NCBI GenBank assembly: GCA_902763085.1
Contig: CACWQW010000017.1
Coordinates: forward strand, 1 to 42,062
DNA from: Dongibacter bovis
Lineage (GTDB): Bacteria > Bacillota > Negativicutes > Selenomonadales > Selenomonadaceae
Length of the DNA: 42,062 nucleotides
Direction of reading: 5' to 3'
This document shows, piece after piece, positions 17,196 to 25,446 of this stretch. The position numbers were made by a program, and so were the translations under genes. The notes beneath the pieces were generated by a model that ran no database searches, was not told the origin of the DNA, and saw nothing but the letters and a program-made list of their open reading frames with translations. Position 1 is the stretch's first letter, and each line of letters begins with the position of its first letter.

Positions 17196-17211
17196 CGCGG
17201 GAGGGATCGTC

Positions 17212-18357
17212 ATGGAAGAGCAGGAACGCTTGGCGCGCGCCCAGCTCCAGTCGGCGCGGCGCATCGTCGTCAAAGTCGGCACGAGCACGCTCGCCTATGG
17301 GCCCGGGCGCATGAACCTGCGCCGCATCGAGCATCTCGTGCGCGAGCTCGTCGACATCGCCAACGCGGGGCGGGAGGTGCTTCTCGTCTCGTCGGGCGCC
17401 ATCGCGGCGGGGCTCGGGCGCCTCGGTCGCACGGAGAAGCCCACCGCGATCGAGGAGAAGCAGGCGGTCGCCGCCATCGGGCAGGGCATGCTCATGCACA
17501 TCTATGAGAAGCTCTTCGCCGAGTACGGCCGGACGACGGCGCAGGTGCTCCTGACGAAGGAGAACTCCGTGCGCCACAACCAGTACATCCACTCGCGCCG
17601 GTCGCTGCTCGCGCTGCTCGCGATGGGCGCGATCCCTGTCGTGAACGAGAACGACGCCGTCGCCGTCGACGAGATCAAGATCGGCGACAACGACACGCTC
17701 TCTGCAACGGTCGCGACGCTTGTCGACGCGGACGCGCTCATCATCCTCTCGGACATCGAGGGGCTCTACACGGCAAACCCGCAGACGCATCCGGACGCGC
17801 ACCTCATCGGCGTCGTGCCGGAGATCACGCCCGCCGTAGAGCAGCTCGCGGGCGGTGCGGGCTCGAGCCTCGGCACGGGCGGCATGAGCACGAAGATCGA
17901 GGCGGCGAAGATCGCCATGAACGCTGGTGCGACGATGGTCATCGCACCGGGCGCGCAAGACGGCGTGCTCGCGCGCGTGCTCGCGGGCGAGGCGGTCGGC
18001 ACGGTATTCCCCGCAAAGGAGAGCCATCTGCGCCTCCGGAAGAGCTGGCTCGCGTTCGGCAAGCGCATCGAGGGGGACCTCTGCGTCGACCGCGGCTGCG
18101 AGCAGGCGATGCGCCGGCAGGGCTCGAGCCTGCTCGCAGCGGGCATCACGGACTGCGAGGGCGACTTCGCCGCGGGCAGCACCGTGCGCGTGCTCACGGA
18201 GGCGGGGCAGGAGATCGCGCGCGGCATCGTGAACTACGACGCGCGCGTGCTGCGCCGCCTGCTCGGCCGGCAGACGAGTGAGTTCCCCGCGCTCCTCGCG
18301 GGCGAGGACATCCACGAGGAGGTCATCCACCGGGACAACATGGTGCTGATGGTCTGA
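17212..18357 (+). CDS. proB: Glutamate 5-kinase
   Basis: Phosphorylates L-glutamate, the first and feedback-inhibited step of proline synthesis. 381 aa: amino-acid kinase domain (RRIVVKVGTSTLA, SSGAIAAGL, VNENDAV, GDNDTLSATVA, GTGGMSTKIEAA) followed by a C-terminal PUA domain (about 285-370). ATG with CGGGAGGGA upstream. It forms a pair with proA 28 nt downstream, so the two successive enzymes are co-expressed. Confidence 0.97.
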   Translation: MEEQERLARAQLQSARRIVVKVGTSTLAYGPGRMNLRRIEHLVRELVDIANAGREVLLVSSGAIAAGLGRLGRTEKPTAIEEKQAVAAIGQGMLMHIYEKLFAEYGRTTAQVLLTKENSVRHNQYIHSRRSLLALLAMGAIPVVNENDAVAVDEIKIGDNDTLSATVATLVDADALIILSDIEGLYTANPQTHPDAHLIGVVPEITPAVEQLAGGAGSSLGTGGMSTKIEAAKIAMNAGATMVIAPGAQDGVLARVLAGEAVGTVFPAKESHLRLRKSWLAFGKRIEGDLCVDRGCEQAMRRQGSSLLAAGITDCEGDFAAGSTVRVLTEAGQEIARGIVNYDARVLRRLLGRQTSEFPALLAGEDIHEEVIHRDNMVLMV

Positions 18358-18385
18358 GCGGCGGGAGATTTCATAGGAGGCAGAC

Positions 18386-19639
18386 ATGGACATTCAGAAG
18401 ACGATACGGGAAAAGGCGGAGGCGGCGAAGCGCGCTTCGCGCGCGCTCGCCATCCTTTCGACCAGCGTGAAGAACGACGCGCTGCGCGCGATGGCAGACG
18501 CCCTCGAGAAGCGTGCGGAGCTCGTACTCGAGGCGAACGCGCAGGACCTTGAGGAGGCGCGCGCCAAGGGGCTGAAGCGCTCCTACCTCGACCGCCTCAT
18601 GCTCAACGAGGGGCGCATCCGCCAGATGGCGGAGGGCCTGCGCCAGACGGCAGCGCTCCCCGACCCCATCTGCCAGGGCGACTACTCGACGATCCGTCCG
18701 AACGGGCTCGAGATCCGGCGCGTGCGCGTGCCGCTCGGCGTCATCGGCATCATCTACGAGGCGCGCCCGAACGTGACGGCGGATGCGGCGGGCCTCTGCC
18801 TCAAGGCGGGCAACGCCGTGCTGCTGCGCGGCGGCTCCGAGGCGATCCGCTCGAACACGGCGATCAGCTCCCTGCTCATGAAGGCGGCGTACAAGGCGGG
18901 CGTCCCCGAGGGCGCGCTGCAGTTCGTCGAGTTCACGGCGCGTGAGGCTGTCGACGCGATGACGCACCTTTCGGGACTGCTCGACGTCATCATCCCGCGC
19001 GGCGGCGCGGGGCTCATCCGCCACGTCGTCGAGAACAGCTCCGTGCCGGTCATCGAGACGGGCACGGGCGTCTGCCACACGTTCGTCGACGAGACGGCGG
19101 ACTTCGACATGGCGGTGAAGATCGCCGTCAACGCGAAGACGTCGCACCCCTCTGTCTGCAACGCGATGGAGACGCTGCTCGTGCACGAAGGGATCGCCGA
19201 GGCGTTCCTGCCGCAGCTCGCGCGCGCCATGGAGGAAAAGGGCGTCGAGCTGCGCGGCGACGCGCGCGCCTGCGCCATCTGCCCGGAGATGAAAGAGGCG
19301 ACGGAGGAGGACTGGCGCACGGAGTACGGTGATCTCATCCTCTCCGTCCGCGTCGTGCCGGACCTCACGGCGGCGATCGCGCATATCAACAAGTACAACA
19401 CGGGCCACAGCGAGACGATCGTGACGGAGAACCTCGCGCATGCGCACCGCTTCCAGAAGGAAGTCGATGCGGCGGCGGTCTACGTCAACGCCTCCACGCG
19501 CTTCACGGACGGGTTTGAGTTCGGCTTTGGCGCAGAGATCGGCATCAGCACGCAGAAGCTCCACGCGCGCGGCCCCATGGGCCTCGAGGCGCTCACGAGC
19601 ACGAAGTACCTCATCTACGGTGAGGGGCAGGTCCGTTGA
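18386..19639 (+). CDS. proA: Gamma-glutamyl phosphate reductase
   Basis: Reduces glutamyl-5-phosphate to glutamate semialdehyde with NADPH, the second step of proline synthesis. 417 aa, standard length, of the aldehyde dehydrogenase superfamily. Visible are the PLGVIGIIYEARPNVT cofactor region, GNAVLLRGG, the catalytic cysteine in SHPSVCNAMETLLVH and the closing VYVNASTRFTDGFEFGFGAEIGIST. AGGAGGCAGAC precedes the ATG. Its stop overlaps the start of a small membrane ORF. Confidence 0.97.
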   Translation: MDIQKTIREKAEAAKRASRALAILSTSVKNDALRAMADALEKRAELVLEANAQDLEEARAKGLKRSYLDRLMLNEGRIRQMAEGLRQTAALPDPICQGDYSTIRPNGLEIRRVRVPLGVIGIIYEARPNVTADAAGLCLKAGNAVLLRGGSEAIRSNTAISSLLMKAAYKAGVPEGALQFVEFTAREAVDAMTHLSGLLDVIIPRGGAGLIRHVVENSSVPVIETGTGVCHTFVDETADFDMAVKIAVNAKTSHPSVCNAMETLLVHEGIAEAFLPQLARAMEEKGVELRGDARACAICPEMKEATEEDWRTEYGDLILSVRVVPDLTAAIAHINKYNTGHSETIVTENLAHAHRFQKEVDAAAVYVNASTRFTDGFEFGFGAEIGISTQKLHARGPMGLEALTSTKYLIYGEGQVR

Positions 19640-19791
19640 GCTTCCTCACGGGCTGCGCGCGCACGCTGCATCAGTACGTGCGGACGGCGCACGGGCGACA
19701 CGATGCACTCGACGACGCGCGGGCGCTCACCTGCATCGCCGCGAGCTGCCTGCTCACGCTCGCGGTGCTCGCATGCCTGACCGCGCGCTGA
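19636..19791 (+). CDS. Possible small single-pass membrane protein (51 aa)
   Basis: A TTG overlapping the proA stop (19636-19638, TTGA) opens a 51-codon frame. An upstream GAGGGGCAGG could serve as binding site. The N-terminal half is polar and basic (FLTGCARTLHQYVRTAHGRHD). Residues about 28-50 form one membrane helix (ALTCIAASCLLTLAVLACLT). It exactly fills the proA–nadD gap, which suggests translational coupling. I know no family. Without comparison to other genomes it could be a fortuitous frame. Confidence 0.4.
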   Translation: MSFLTGCARTLHQYVRTAHGRHDALDDARALTCIAASCLLTLAVLACLTAR

Positions 19792-19830
19792 GGCGATGGG
19801 ACGATGAGAGACAGGAAGGCAGGAAGATGT

Positions 19831-20451
19831 ATGGAGAGGCGGCAGGGAAAGCGCCGGGTCGGCATCATGGGCGGCACGTTCGACCCCGTGCACACGGGAC
19901 ACCTCGTGCTCGCTGAGGATGTGCGCGACACGTTCGGCCTCGACGAGGTGATCTTCATCCCGTCGGCGCATCCGCCGCACAAGGGCGGCATCGCGAGCGT
20001 CTCCGCCGAGCACCGCTACCTCATGACGGTGCTCGCGACGGCGAGCAACCCGCATTTCCGCGTGTCGCGGCGCGAGCTCGATCGGCAGGGGCCGAGCTAC
20101 AGCCTGCTCACGGTGACGGAGCTGCAGGCGGGCTACGGCGAGAGCACGGAGTTCTTCTTCATCACGGGCTCGGACGCCATCAACGAGCTCGACACGTGGT
20201 ATCACGTGGACGAGCTGCTCGCGCGCTGCCATTTCATCGTCTCGGAGCGCGAGGGCGTGCCGCTCGACGAGGCGCGCCTTGCGCGGCGGTTCGGCAGGCT
20301 CGCCGAGAAGCACATCCACCGGCTCGCGACGCCAGAGCTCGAGATCTCCTCGACGGACATCCGCGCGCGCCTCGCACGCGGCGCCTCGATCCGCTACCTC
20401 GTGCCGGCCGCCGTCGCCGACTACATTGAAAAGGAAGGGCTGTATCGATGA
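19831..20451 (+). CDS. nadD: Nicotinate-nucleotide adenylyltransferase
   Basis: Transfers AMP from ATP to nicotinate mononucleotide in NAD synthesis. About 206 aa, with the nucleotidyltransferase motif GGTFDPVHTGHL, the SAHPPHK substrate loop, FFITGSDAINEL and the C-terminal SSTDIRARL signature. Two ATGs are possible, at 19804 and 19831. The latter is preferred because GGCAGGAAG lies just upstream and the conserved part begins soon after. Its stop overlaps the yqeK start (ATGA); nadD–yqeK is a conserved pair. Confidence 0.95.
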   Translation: MERRQGKRRVGIMGGTFDPVHTGHLVLAEDVRDTFGLDEVIFIPSAHPPHKGGIASVSAEHRYLMTVLATASNPHFRVSRRELDRQGPSYSLLTVTELQAGYGESTEFFFITGSDAINELDTWYHVDELLARCHFIVSEREGVPLDEARLARRFGRLAEKHIHRLATPELEISSTDIRARLARGASIRYLVPAAVADYIEKEGLYR

Positions 20452-21041
20452 ACGCAAGGCTTTCGTATGATGAGATGAAGGAGTTGCTCGAGGCGCGGCT
20501 GAAGCCGAAACGGTTCTGCCATTCCCTCGGCGTGGCAGAGACCGCGGCGAAGCTCGCGCGGCGCTTTGGCGTCGACGAGGAGACGGCGCGCGTCGCGGGG
20601 CTCCTGCACGACTGCGCGCGTGAGTTCCCGAACGAGGCGATGATCGCGGAGGCGGACGAGCGCCGGCTCGTCTACGGCCCCATCGAGCGCGCGATGCCGC
20701 TCCTCCTGCACGCCGCCCTCGGCGCGGCACGTGCGGCGGAGCTCTACGGCGTCGACGACGACGCCATCGCGCAGGCGATCTGCCGCCATACGGTCGGTGC
20801 CGCGCGCATGACGCGCCTCGACAAGATCATCTGGTTCGCGGACATGATCGAGCCGTCGCGCAGCTATCCCGAGGTCGAGCGGCTGCGCACGCTCGCGCGG
20901 CAGGCGTCCCTCGACGAGATGCTGCTCGCGGGGCTCACGGACTCCATCAAGTTCGTGGCGGAGAAGGGACACCTCATCCACCCGGACACCATCGAGGCGC
21001 GCAATGAGCTGCTGCTCCAGGGCGTGACCGTGCCCGTATGA
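20448..21041 (+). CDS. yqeK: YqeK-family HD-domain hydrolase (probable symmetrical Ap4A hydrolase)
   Basis: 197 aa with the HD phosphohydrolase motifs H-S-L-G (CHSLGVAETA), GLLHDCARE (metal-binding HD), LLHAALGA, ICRHTVG and WFADMIEPSR. YqeK proteins hydrolyse diadenosine tetraphosphate to ADP in studied Firmicutes. The gene overlaps nadD and the following LCP gene by 4 nt each, so the three are translated as a coupled block. Confidence 0.93.
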   Translation: MNARLSYDEMKELLEARLKPKRFCHSLGVAETAAKLARRFGVDEETARVAGLLHDCAREFPNEAMIAEADERRLVYGPIERAMPLLLHAALGAARAAELYGVDDDAIAQAICRHTVGAARMTRLDKIIWFADMIEPSRSYPEVERLRTLARQASLDEMLLAGLTDSIKFVAEKGHLIHPDTIEARNELLLQGVTVPV

Positions 21042-22093
21042 GGCGCCGGGAGGAGACGCCGCCCGTGAACCGCACGCGCGAGAACATCCGCAGGAAGCGC
21101 AAGCTCCTCGCCAAGAAGCGGCGGAAACGCTTCCTGCGCTTCTGCCTCTTTCTGCTCGTCTTCTGCGCCCTGCTCGTCGCGGCGGCCTTCCTCGTCATGA
21201 CGCTCTACCACTGGGGCTCTGGCATCTACGCGGAATACCAGGCACGCCACGACGCCTACCTCGCGCGGCGGGAGGCGCGCCTCGCGGAGCAGGACCCGCG
21301 CTTCGACGGCTACACGAACGTGCTCGTGCTCGGCATCGACGACGGCGCCGGCGGCATCGAGGCGGCGGATGGCGGTACGACACGGCAGGCGGACACGCTG
21401 CTCCTGCTCTCCGCGGAGAATGCGACGGGGAAGCTGCGCCTTGTGACGATCCCGCGTGACACTTGGGTGCCGATCCCCGGCTCACCGTACGAGGACCGCA
21501 TCAGCACGCTCTACCGGACGGGTGGTGCGCCGCTCGTTGTGCGGGCGGTCGAGCATCTGCTCGGCGTCTCCGTGCACCAGTATGTCGCCATCGATATGAA
21601 GACGTGCGCGGAGCTCATCGACCTCCTCGGAGGCATCGACCTCTACGTCGAGAGCGACATGGACTACGACGACCCCGCGGCGGGGCTCGCCATCCACCTC
21701 AAGCAGGGATATCAGCACCTCGATGGCACGCAGGCGCAGGAGTATCTGCGCTACCGCGGCACGGACCTCGGCGACGTCGGCCGCTCCGAGCGGCAGCAGC
21801 AGTTCGCCAAGGCGCTCTACGAGGAGGTCATGCGCGTGCGTACGCTGCCGAAGCTGCCCGCGATCGCCGAACTCCTCCAGACGCGCGTCGAGACGAGCGC
21901 GGAGATCTTTGACTCGGCGCACCTCGCGAACGTCCTGCGCCGCATGGACCGCACGGAGCCGGAGGCCTGGATGCTGCCGGGCGCGCCGGCGGAGGGTGAC
22001 GACACGATTTGGATTCCCGAGACGCAGGCGATCGGCGAGGGCGTCGCGCGGCTCTTCCCCGAGCTCGGGACACCCGTCGACGAGGCGCCGTGA
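21038..22093 (+). CDS. LytR-CpsA-Psr (LCP) family cell-wall ligase
   Basis: 351 aa. A strongly basic N terminus (RKRKLLAKKRRKRFLRF) precedes one membrane helix (CLFLLVFCALLVAAAFLVM, about 34-52) and an extracytoplasmic LCP domain. Characteristic pieces are LGIDDG, TRQADTLLLLS, IPRDTWV, INxx-like EDRISTLYRTGG, VAIDMKTCAELIDLLGGIDLYV, LDGTQAQEYLRYR and GDVGRSERQQQF. Such enzymes attach anionic glycopolymers to peptidoglycan or related acceptors. What the acceptor is in a diderm Negativicute is unclear. It is translationally coupled to yqeK. Confidence 0.9.
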   Translation: MRRREETPPVNRTRENIRRKRKLLAKKRRKRFLRFCLFLLVFCALLVAAAFLVMTLYHWGSGIYAEYQARHDAYLARREARLAEQDPRFDGYTNVLVLGIDDGAGGIEAADGGTTRQADTLLLLSAENATGKLRLVTIPRDTWVPIPGSPYEDRISTLYRTGGAPLVVRAVEHLLGVSVHQYVAIDMKTCAELIDLLGGIDLYVESDMDYDDPAAGLAIHLKQGYQHLDGTQAQEYLRYRGTDLGDVGRSERQQQFAKALYEEVMRVRTLPKLPAIAELLQTRVETSAEIFDSAHLANVLRRMDRTEPEAWMLPGAPAEGDDTIWIPETQAIGEGVARLFPELGTPVDEAP

Positions 22094-22163
22094 TATTTTT
22101 TGGATGACGCCATGGGACCCCATGGGAAAGATAGGAAACACATAGACACCGGGAGGGATTTTC

Positions 22164-22508
22164 TTGACAACCGAAGCAATGAAAGAAGCCATCTGCGCCG
22201 CGGCAGCGGACAAGAAGGCGCGCGACATCGTGACGATGGACATGCGCGAGCTCACGCCGACCACGGACTATTTCGTCGTCTGCTCGGCGAACACGGCGAC
22301 GCAGGTGCGCGCGATCGCCGATAACATCGAGGAGAAGCTCGCGGAGAGCGGCGCGGCGTTCCTGCACAAGGAAGGCTACCGCGAGGGCGAGTGGATTCTC
22401 ATGGACTACGGCGACGTCGTCGCGCACATCTTCCGCCAGGAGTCGCGCGAGTACTACGCGCTCGAGCACCTCTGGGCAGATGCGCCGCTCACGCCGTACG
22501 AGGACTGA
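22164..22508 (+). CDS. rsfS: Ribosomal silencing factor RsfS
   Basis: 114 aa. RsfS binds L14 and blocks subunit joining when nutrients are short. It shows the family core KARDIVTMDMRELTPTTDYFVVCSANTATQVRAIADNIEE, then EGYREGEWILMDYGDVVAHIF and the closing YALEHLW. The start is TTG (22164), 6 nt after GGGAGGGA; the ATG at 22179 is too far from it. It follows the nadD–yqeK–LCP block, a widely conserved order, after a 70-nt gap. Confidence 0.95.
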   Translation: MTTEAMKEAICAAAADKKARDIVTMDMRELTPTTDYFVVCSANTATQVRAIADNIEEKLAESGAAFLHKEGYREGEWILMDYGDVVAHIFRQESREYYALEHLWADAPLTPYED

Positions 22509-22510
22509 GC

Positions 22511-23473
22511 ATGGAGCGGGAAGCAAGACAGGCACCTGTCCAAGCGGGGCAGGCGCCGCGGCGCCGCAAGTACGGCCCGAGCACCGTGGCGACGCTCACC
22601 GTCGCGCGCCTCGGCGAGCTCGGCGCGTTCCTCGACGCGGAAACGGGCGATACGCATGACGATATCCTGCTGCACCGGGCGCAGCAGACGGCGCCCGTCG
22701 CCGTCGGCGACCGCGTGAAAGTCTTTCTCTACAAGGACCCGAAAGGGCGCCTCACGGCGAGCATGCGCGTGCCGAAGATGGAGGAGGGGCAGATCGCCCG
22801 GCTCAAGGTCATCAACGTGAGCCGCGACGGCGCGTTCCTCGACGTCGGCGCCGAGCGCGGCATCTTCCTGCCCTATGCGGGCATGCGCGGCCGGCCACAG
22901 GTCGGCGAGACGATCTGGGCGAAGCTCTACACGGACAAGTCCGGCCGCCTCGCCGTCACGATGGAGGTCGAGGACGAGATGCGCCGCGCCTCCGCCTCCG
23001 CCTGCGGCAAAGTGCGCGTCGGCGACCACGTGACGGGCGCCATCTACAACTACACCGAGGCGGGGGCGTTCCTCTTCAGCGAGGAGCGCTACATCGTCTT
23101 CCTCGCGAACAAGGAGCTGCCGCCGCGCGACGAGCGGCCGCGCATCGGCGAGAAGGTCACGGCGCGCGTGACGTTCGTGCGCAAGGATGGCCGGCTCAAC
23201 GCGTCGCTGCGCGAGGCGAAGGAAAAGGCGCTCGAGACGGACGCCGCGCGCATCCTCGACCTGCTCTCCGTGCGCAAGGGCAAGATGCCCTACGGCGACA
23301 AGACGTCGCCTGAGGTCCTGCGCGACAAGTTCGGCATCAGCAAGGCGGCGTTCAAGCGCGCGCTCGGCCATCTCCTGAAGACGGGGCGCGTCTACGAGGC
23401 GGACGGCTGGACGTACCTCAAGGACGCGGGAGACGCGCCGCAGACTCCGGAGGGCGAGGCGCCGCGCGCATAG
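22511..23473 (+). CDS. cvfB: S1-domain RNA-binding protein, CvfB/YitL type
   Basis: 320 aa. Three S1-like OB-fold repeats are visible (about 18-75, 80-145 and 160-225: VATLTVARLGELGAFLD, IARLKVINVSRDGAFLDVG, GDHVTGAIYNYTEAGAFLF). A winged-helix C terminus follows (LLSVRKGKMPYGDKTSPEVLRDKFGISKAAFKRALGHLLK). CvfB binds RNA and affects virulence gene expression in Staphylococcus; its molecular role elsewhere is not settled. It starts 2 nt after the rsfS stop and ends in an Ala/Pro/Gly-rich tail. No clear terminator is seen before cheV, only a T8 run at 23473-23481. Confidence 0.87.
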   Translation: MEREARQAPVQAGQAPRRRKYGPSTVATLTVARLGELGAFLDAETGDTHDDILLHRAQQTAPVAVGDRVKVFLYKDPKGRLTASMRVPKMEEGQIARLKVINVSRDGAFLDVGAERGIFLPYAGMRGRPQVGETIWAKLYTDKSGRLAVTMEVEDEMRRASASACGKVRVGDHVTGAIYNYTEAGAFLFSEERYIVFLANKELPPRDERPRIGEKVTARVTFVRKDGRLNASLREAKEKALETDAARILDLLSVRKGKMPYGDKTSPEVLRDKFGISKAAFKRALGHLLKTGRVYEADGWTYLKDAGDAPQTPEGEAPRA

Positions 23474-23565
23474 TTTTTTTTCCGATAAGCAGGAAAAGCG
23501 CGCTCTGCCGCGAATAAGAAAAGTAACGGAAGCAATTAGTCACAGGAATTGAGTTTGAGAAGCAT

Positions 23566-23602
23566 CACAGGCGGAGGACCTTGCGGATCCCATGGGCCTG
23601 TG
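23566..23602 (+). promoter_or_regulatory. Hairpin in the cheV leader
   Basis: CACAGGC (23566-23572) pairs with GCCTGTG (23596-23602), ending 22 nt before the cheV start. I tested by eye for a c-di-GMP riboswitch and saw no match, so the role is unknown. Confidence 0.35.
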
Positions 23603-23624
23603 CTCGTAAGATGGGGGCGATCGA

Positions 23625-24578
23625 ATGGCAGCAGAAACGTCAGGAGATAAGAAAGGCATTCTCCTGGAATCGGGAACGAACGAGTTCGAGATTGTCGAGT
23701 TCAGCATCGGCAAGGTTCATTACGGCATCAATGTCGCCAAGGTGCGCGAGGTCATCACGCGCACGCCGGTCACGGCGATGCCGCAGGCACATCCCTACAT
23801 CGACGGCCTGTTCACGCTGCGCGGCAAGGCAATCCCGCTCGTGAACCTGCCGCGCTGCCTCAACGTGCAGACGGATGAGGAGCCGAAGAACATCATCGTG
23901 ACGGAGATCAACAACTACAACATCGGCTTTCTCGTCGGCAACGTCTCCCGCATCCACAGGATCTCGTGGAAGGACATGGAGCCGGCGCCGGAGGTCGGCG
24001 ACCAGTCGCGCGTCGTCGGCATCGTGAAGATGAAGGACCGCATCGTGCTCTTGCTCGATTTCGAGACGATCATCGCGGAGATCAATCCGGAGATCAACGC
24101 GAAGCTCACGACGGTCGAGGAAGCGGCTGAGGACACCAAGGACAAGCGCGCGAACGTCCACGTCGTCGTGGCGGAGGACTCGCCGATGCTGCGCGACCTG
24201 CTCGTCACGACGCTGCACGAGTCGGGCTACCGCTTCGTGCGCGACTTCGGCAATGGCCAGGACGCCTGGGACTACCTGCAGACGCTCGCGGCGAAGGAAG
24301 GCCCCATCGAGGACCACGTCCGCATCATCGTCTCCGACGTCGAGATGCCGAAGATGGACGGTCATCGCCTGCTCAAGCTCGTGCGCGCCGACGACCGCCT
24401 GAAGGACGTGCCGTTCGTGCTCTTCTCCTCGCTCATCAGCGAGGAGATGCGCATCAAGGGCGAGCAGCTCGGTGCCTCCGGCCAGATCTCGAAGCCGGAG
24501 ATCAACCAGCTCATCGACCTCCTCGACAACCTCGTCTTCGGCAAGCCGCTCAAGGACGAGAGCAGTGACGAGGAATAA
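23625..24578 (+). CDS. cheV: CheV-type chemotaxis adaptor (CheW domain plus receiver)
   Basis: 317 aa. An N-terminal CheW-like domain (about 20-160: EFSIGKVHYGINVAKVREVI, GLFTLRGKAIPLVNL, VVGIVKMKDRIVLLLDFE) couples receptors to CheA. A C-terminal receiver domain follows (about 183-310), with the acidic pocket EDS, phospho-acceptor aspartate in IIVSDVEMPKMDG, and S/T and K in FSSLI and ISKPE. Phosphorylation by CheA would give adaptation. The start is not preceded by an ideal binding site (GGGGGCG). A TCCGATAA box at 23481-23488 resembles a sigma-28 -10 element, but no matching -35 is present. Confidence 0.92.
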   Translation: MAAETSGDKKGILLESGTNEFEIVEFSIGKVHYGINVAKVREVITRTPVTAMPQAHPYIDGLFTLRGKAIPLVNLPRCLNVQTDEEPKNIIVTEINNYNIGFLVGNVSRIHRISWKDMEPAPEVGDQSRVVGIVKMKDRIVLLLDFETIIAEINPEINAKLTTVEEAAEDTKDKRANVHVVVAEDSPMLRDLLVTTLHESGYRFVRDFGNGQDAWDYLQTLAAKEGPIEDHVRIIVSDVEMPKMDGHRLLKLVRADDRLKDVPFVLFSSLISEEMRIKGEQLGASGQISKPEINQLIDLLDNLVFGKPLKDESSDEE

Positions 24579-24589
24579 AATAAGAGAAA

Positions 24590-24610
24590 GCCTGCCAACA
24601 GGCGGCAGGC
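24590..24610 (-). terminator. Hairpin 1 of a convergent terminator cluster
   Basis: GCCTGCC (24590-24596) pairs with GGCAGGC (24604-24610). On the minus strand it is followed by TTTCTCTTATTTTATT, making it a plausible final terminator for a minus-strand transcript. Confidence 0.55.
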
Positions 24611-24616
24611 ATTAGG

Positions 24617-24653
24617 AAATGAGCCCTGCGGCAACTGCCGCAGGGCTCATTTT
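24617..24653. terminator. Hairpin 2: bidirectional terminator after cheV
   Basis: AAATGAGCCCTGCGGC pairs perfectly with GCCGCAGGGCTCATTT (16 bp) around AACT. T4 follows on the plus strand. It stops cheV transcription and could also act on the minus strand. Confidence 0.85.
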
Positions 24654-24675
24654 GTATGCGTTTTTCGGACAGCAA

Positions 24676-24704
24676 ACGACCCTGCACATCTGGCAGGGTC
24701 GTTA
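24676..24704. terminator. Hairpin 3 at the end of the candidate ncRNA
   Basis: AACGACCCTG pairs perfectly with CAGGGTCGTT. On the minus strand a short TTTG follows. Hairpins 1 and 3 are both adjoined on the plus-strand side by a similar TTAGGAARTGA string, hinting at duplication. Confidence 0.55.
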
Positions 24705-25217
24705 GGAAGTGATTGACATTCAATCGGTACCTCGTTATTCATTTGTCTGTCCGCGGCGACTCTCGAGGGAAGTCGCGGACTGTATGCGATGCCTCGCGAA
24801 ACAATTAACACATCGGACGAATCGAACGACAGCCGACATCGGCGGAACCATGGGTACGATGGGTTAACGCGGGGAACCTGGGGCCTAGGAATCCAGATCC
24901 TCCGATAGAAAGGAACACGGCACATGCATTCTTGCGGTCTCTGACTGGCGTGCGTCTTTCAATCTGCCATATAGCTTCGAGAACGTCCGGCGTCCGGCGG
25001 ACCGGACATCGTGACGCCTTACAGTGCCTCGATGGCGTTTGCTTCCTTCACCTGTGCACCCGTGCGTCAGAGGGGGTCGAAAGAATGGTGAACGGTATCT
25101 GCAGAATCATCCACATCCTTTCCTCAGATTGAAGAGAGCCTCTTTCGGCGGGCACCTGCCGAGGTCATTGCCCTCCAGGACTCCGTCTCCTCGGTGGTTT
25201 GCTCTTCTCTTCTTGCA
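24676..25217 (-). ncRNA. Candidate structured non-coding RNA (~540 nt), family not recognised
   Basis: No convincing protein gene exists between 24579 and 25446, the largest non-coding stretch here. A good minus-strand promoter predicts a transcript starting near 25217 that runs towards the three hairpins after cheV. Its 5' part can fold as a junction: AGAGC near 25201-25205 with GCTCT at about 25135-25139, and inside it CCGAGG (about 25189-25194) with CCTCGG (about 25158-25163). Further hairpins are GTCCGG/CCGGAC (about 24985-25008), ACGCC/GGCGT (about 25014-25040), CATCG/CGATG (about 24834-24862) and GTCCGC/CGGAC (24748-24780). Base composition is unlike the coding regions. I could not match tmRNA, RNase P, SRP or 6S features. 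Confidence 0.4.
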
Positions 25218-25222
25218 CCTTT

Positions 25223-25251
25223 AGTATATCATGAAGCACGATGAAATACAA
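25223..25251 (-). promoter_or_regulatory. Minus-strand sigma-70-type promoter for the candidate ncRNA
   Basis: Read on the minus strand: TTGTAT (25251-25246), 17-nt spacer, TATACT (25228-25223). Five of six -10 bases and three of six -35 bases match, at ideal spacing, and no open reading frame follows. Confidence 0.6.
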
Positions 25252-25446
25252 GCAGTTTGCGAGAATTTTCGCGCGGTTTTTGTATTCCTGCATTCTGTTT
25301 CTTGTATGCAGGATGCAGGGAAGTGTGGCGGCGCGACTTCTGCCGAGGGAATGATAACAAATCCGCGCTTCCTTTTCGCGCGTCTTCTATTGTATAATGG
25401 AGCGGGAATGTGATGTGGAAGCGGGCTGATGGATGGAGGCTGTGAA

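Noticed and set aside
23473-23620. c-di-GMP riboswitch or complete sigma-28 promoter before cheV
   Set aside because: There is a TCCGATAA box and a small hairpin, but no TAAA -35 at the right distance and none of the conserved riboswitch loop sequences.
24647-24925. 92-aa minus-strand frame inside the non-coding region
   Set aside because: Composition is not protein-like (many Arg, Ser and Pro residues in no pattern), no binding site, and it coincides with RNA-like hairpins.
25024-25050. A tmRNA-like tag (GCA AAC GCC ... TAA) on the minus strand inside the candidate ncRNA
   Set aside because: It would encode only ANAIEAL, lacks the usual ALAA-type ending, and no tRNA-like ends or CCA were found, so tmRNA is not supported.
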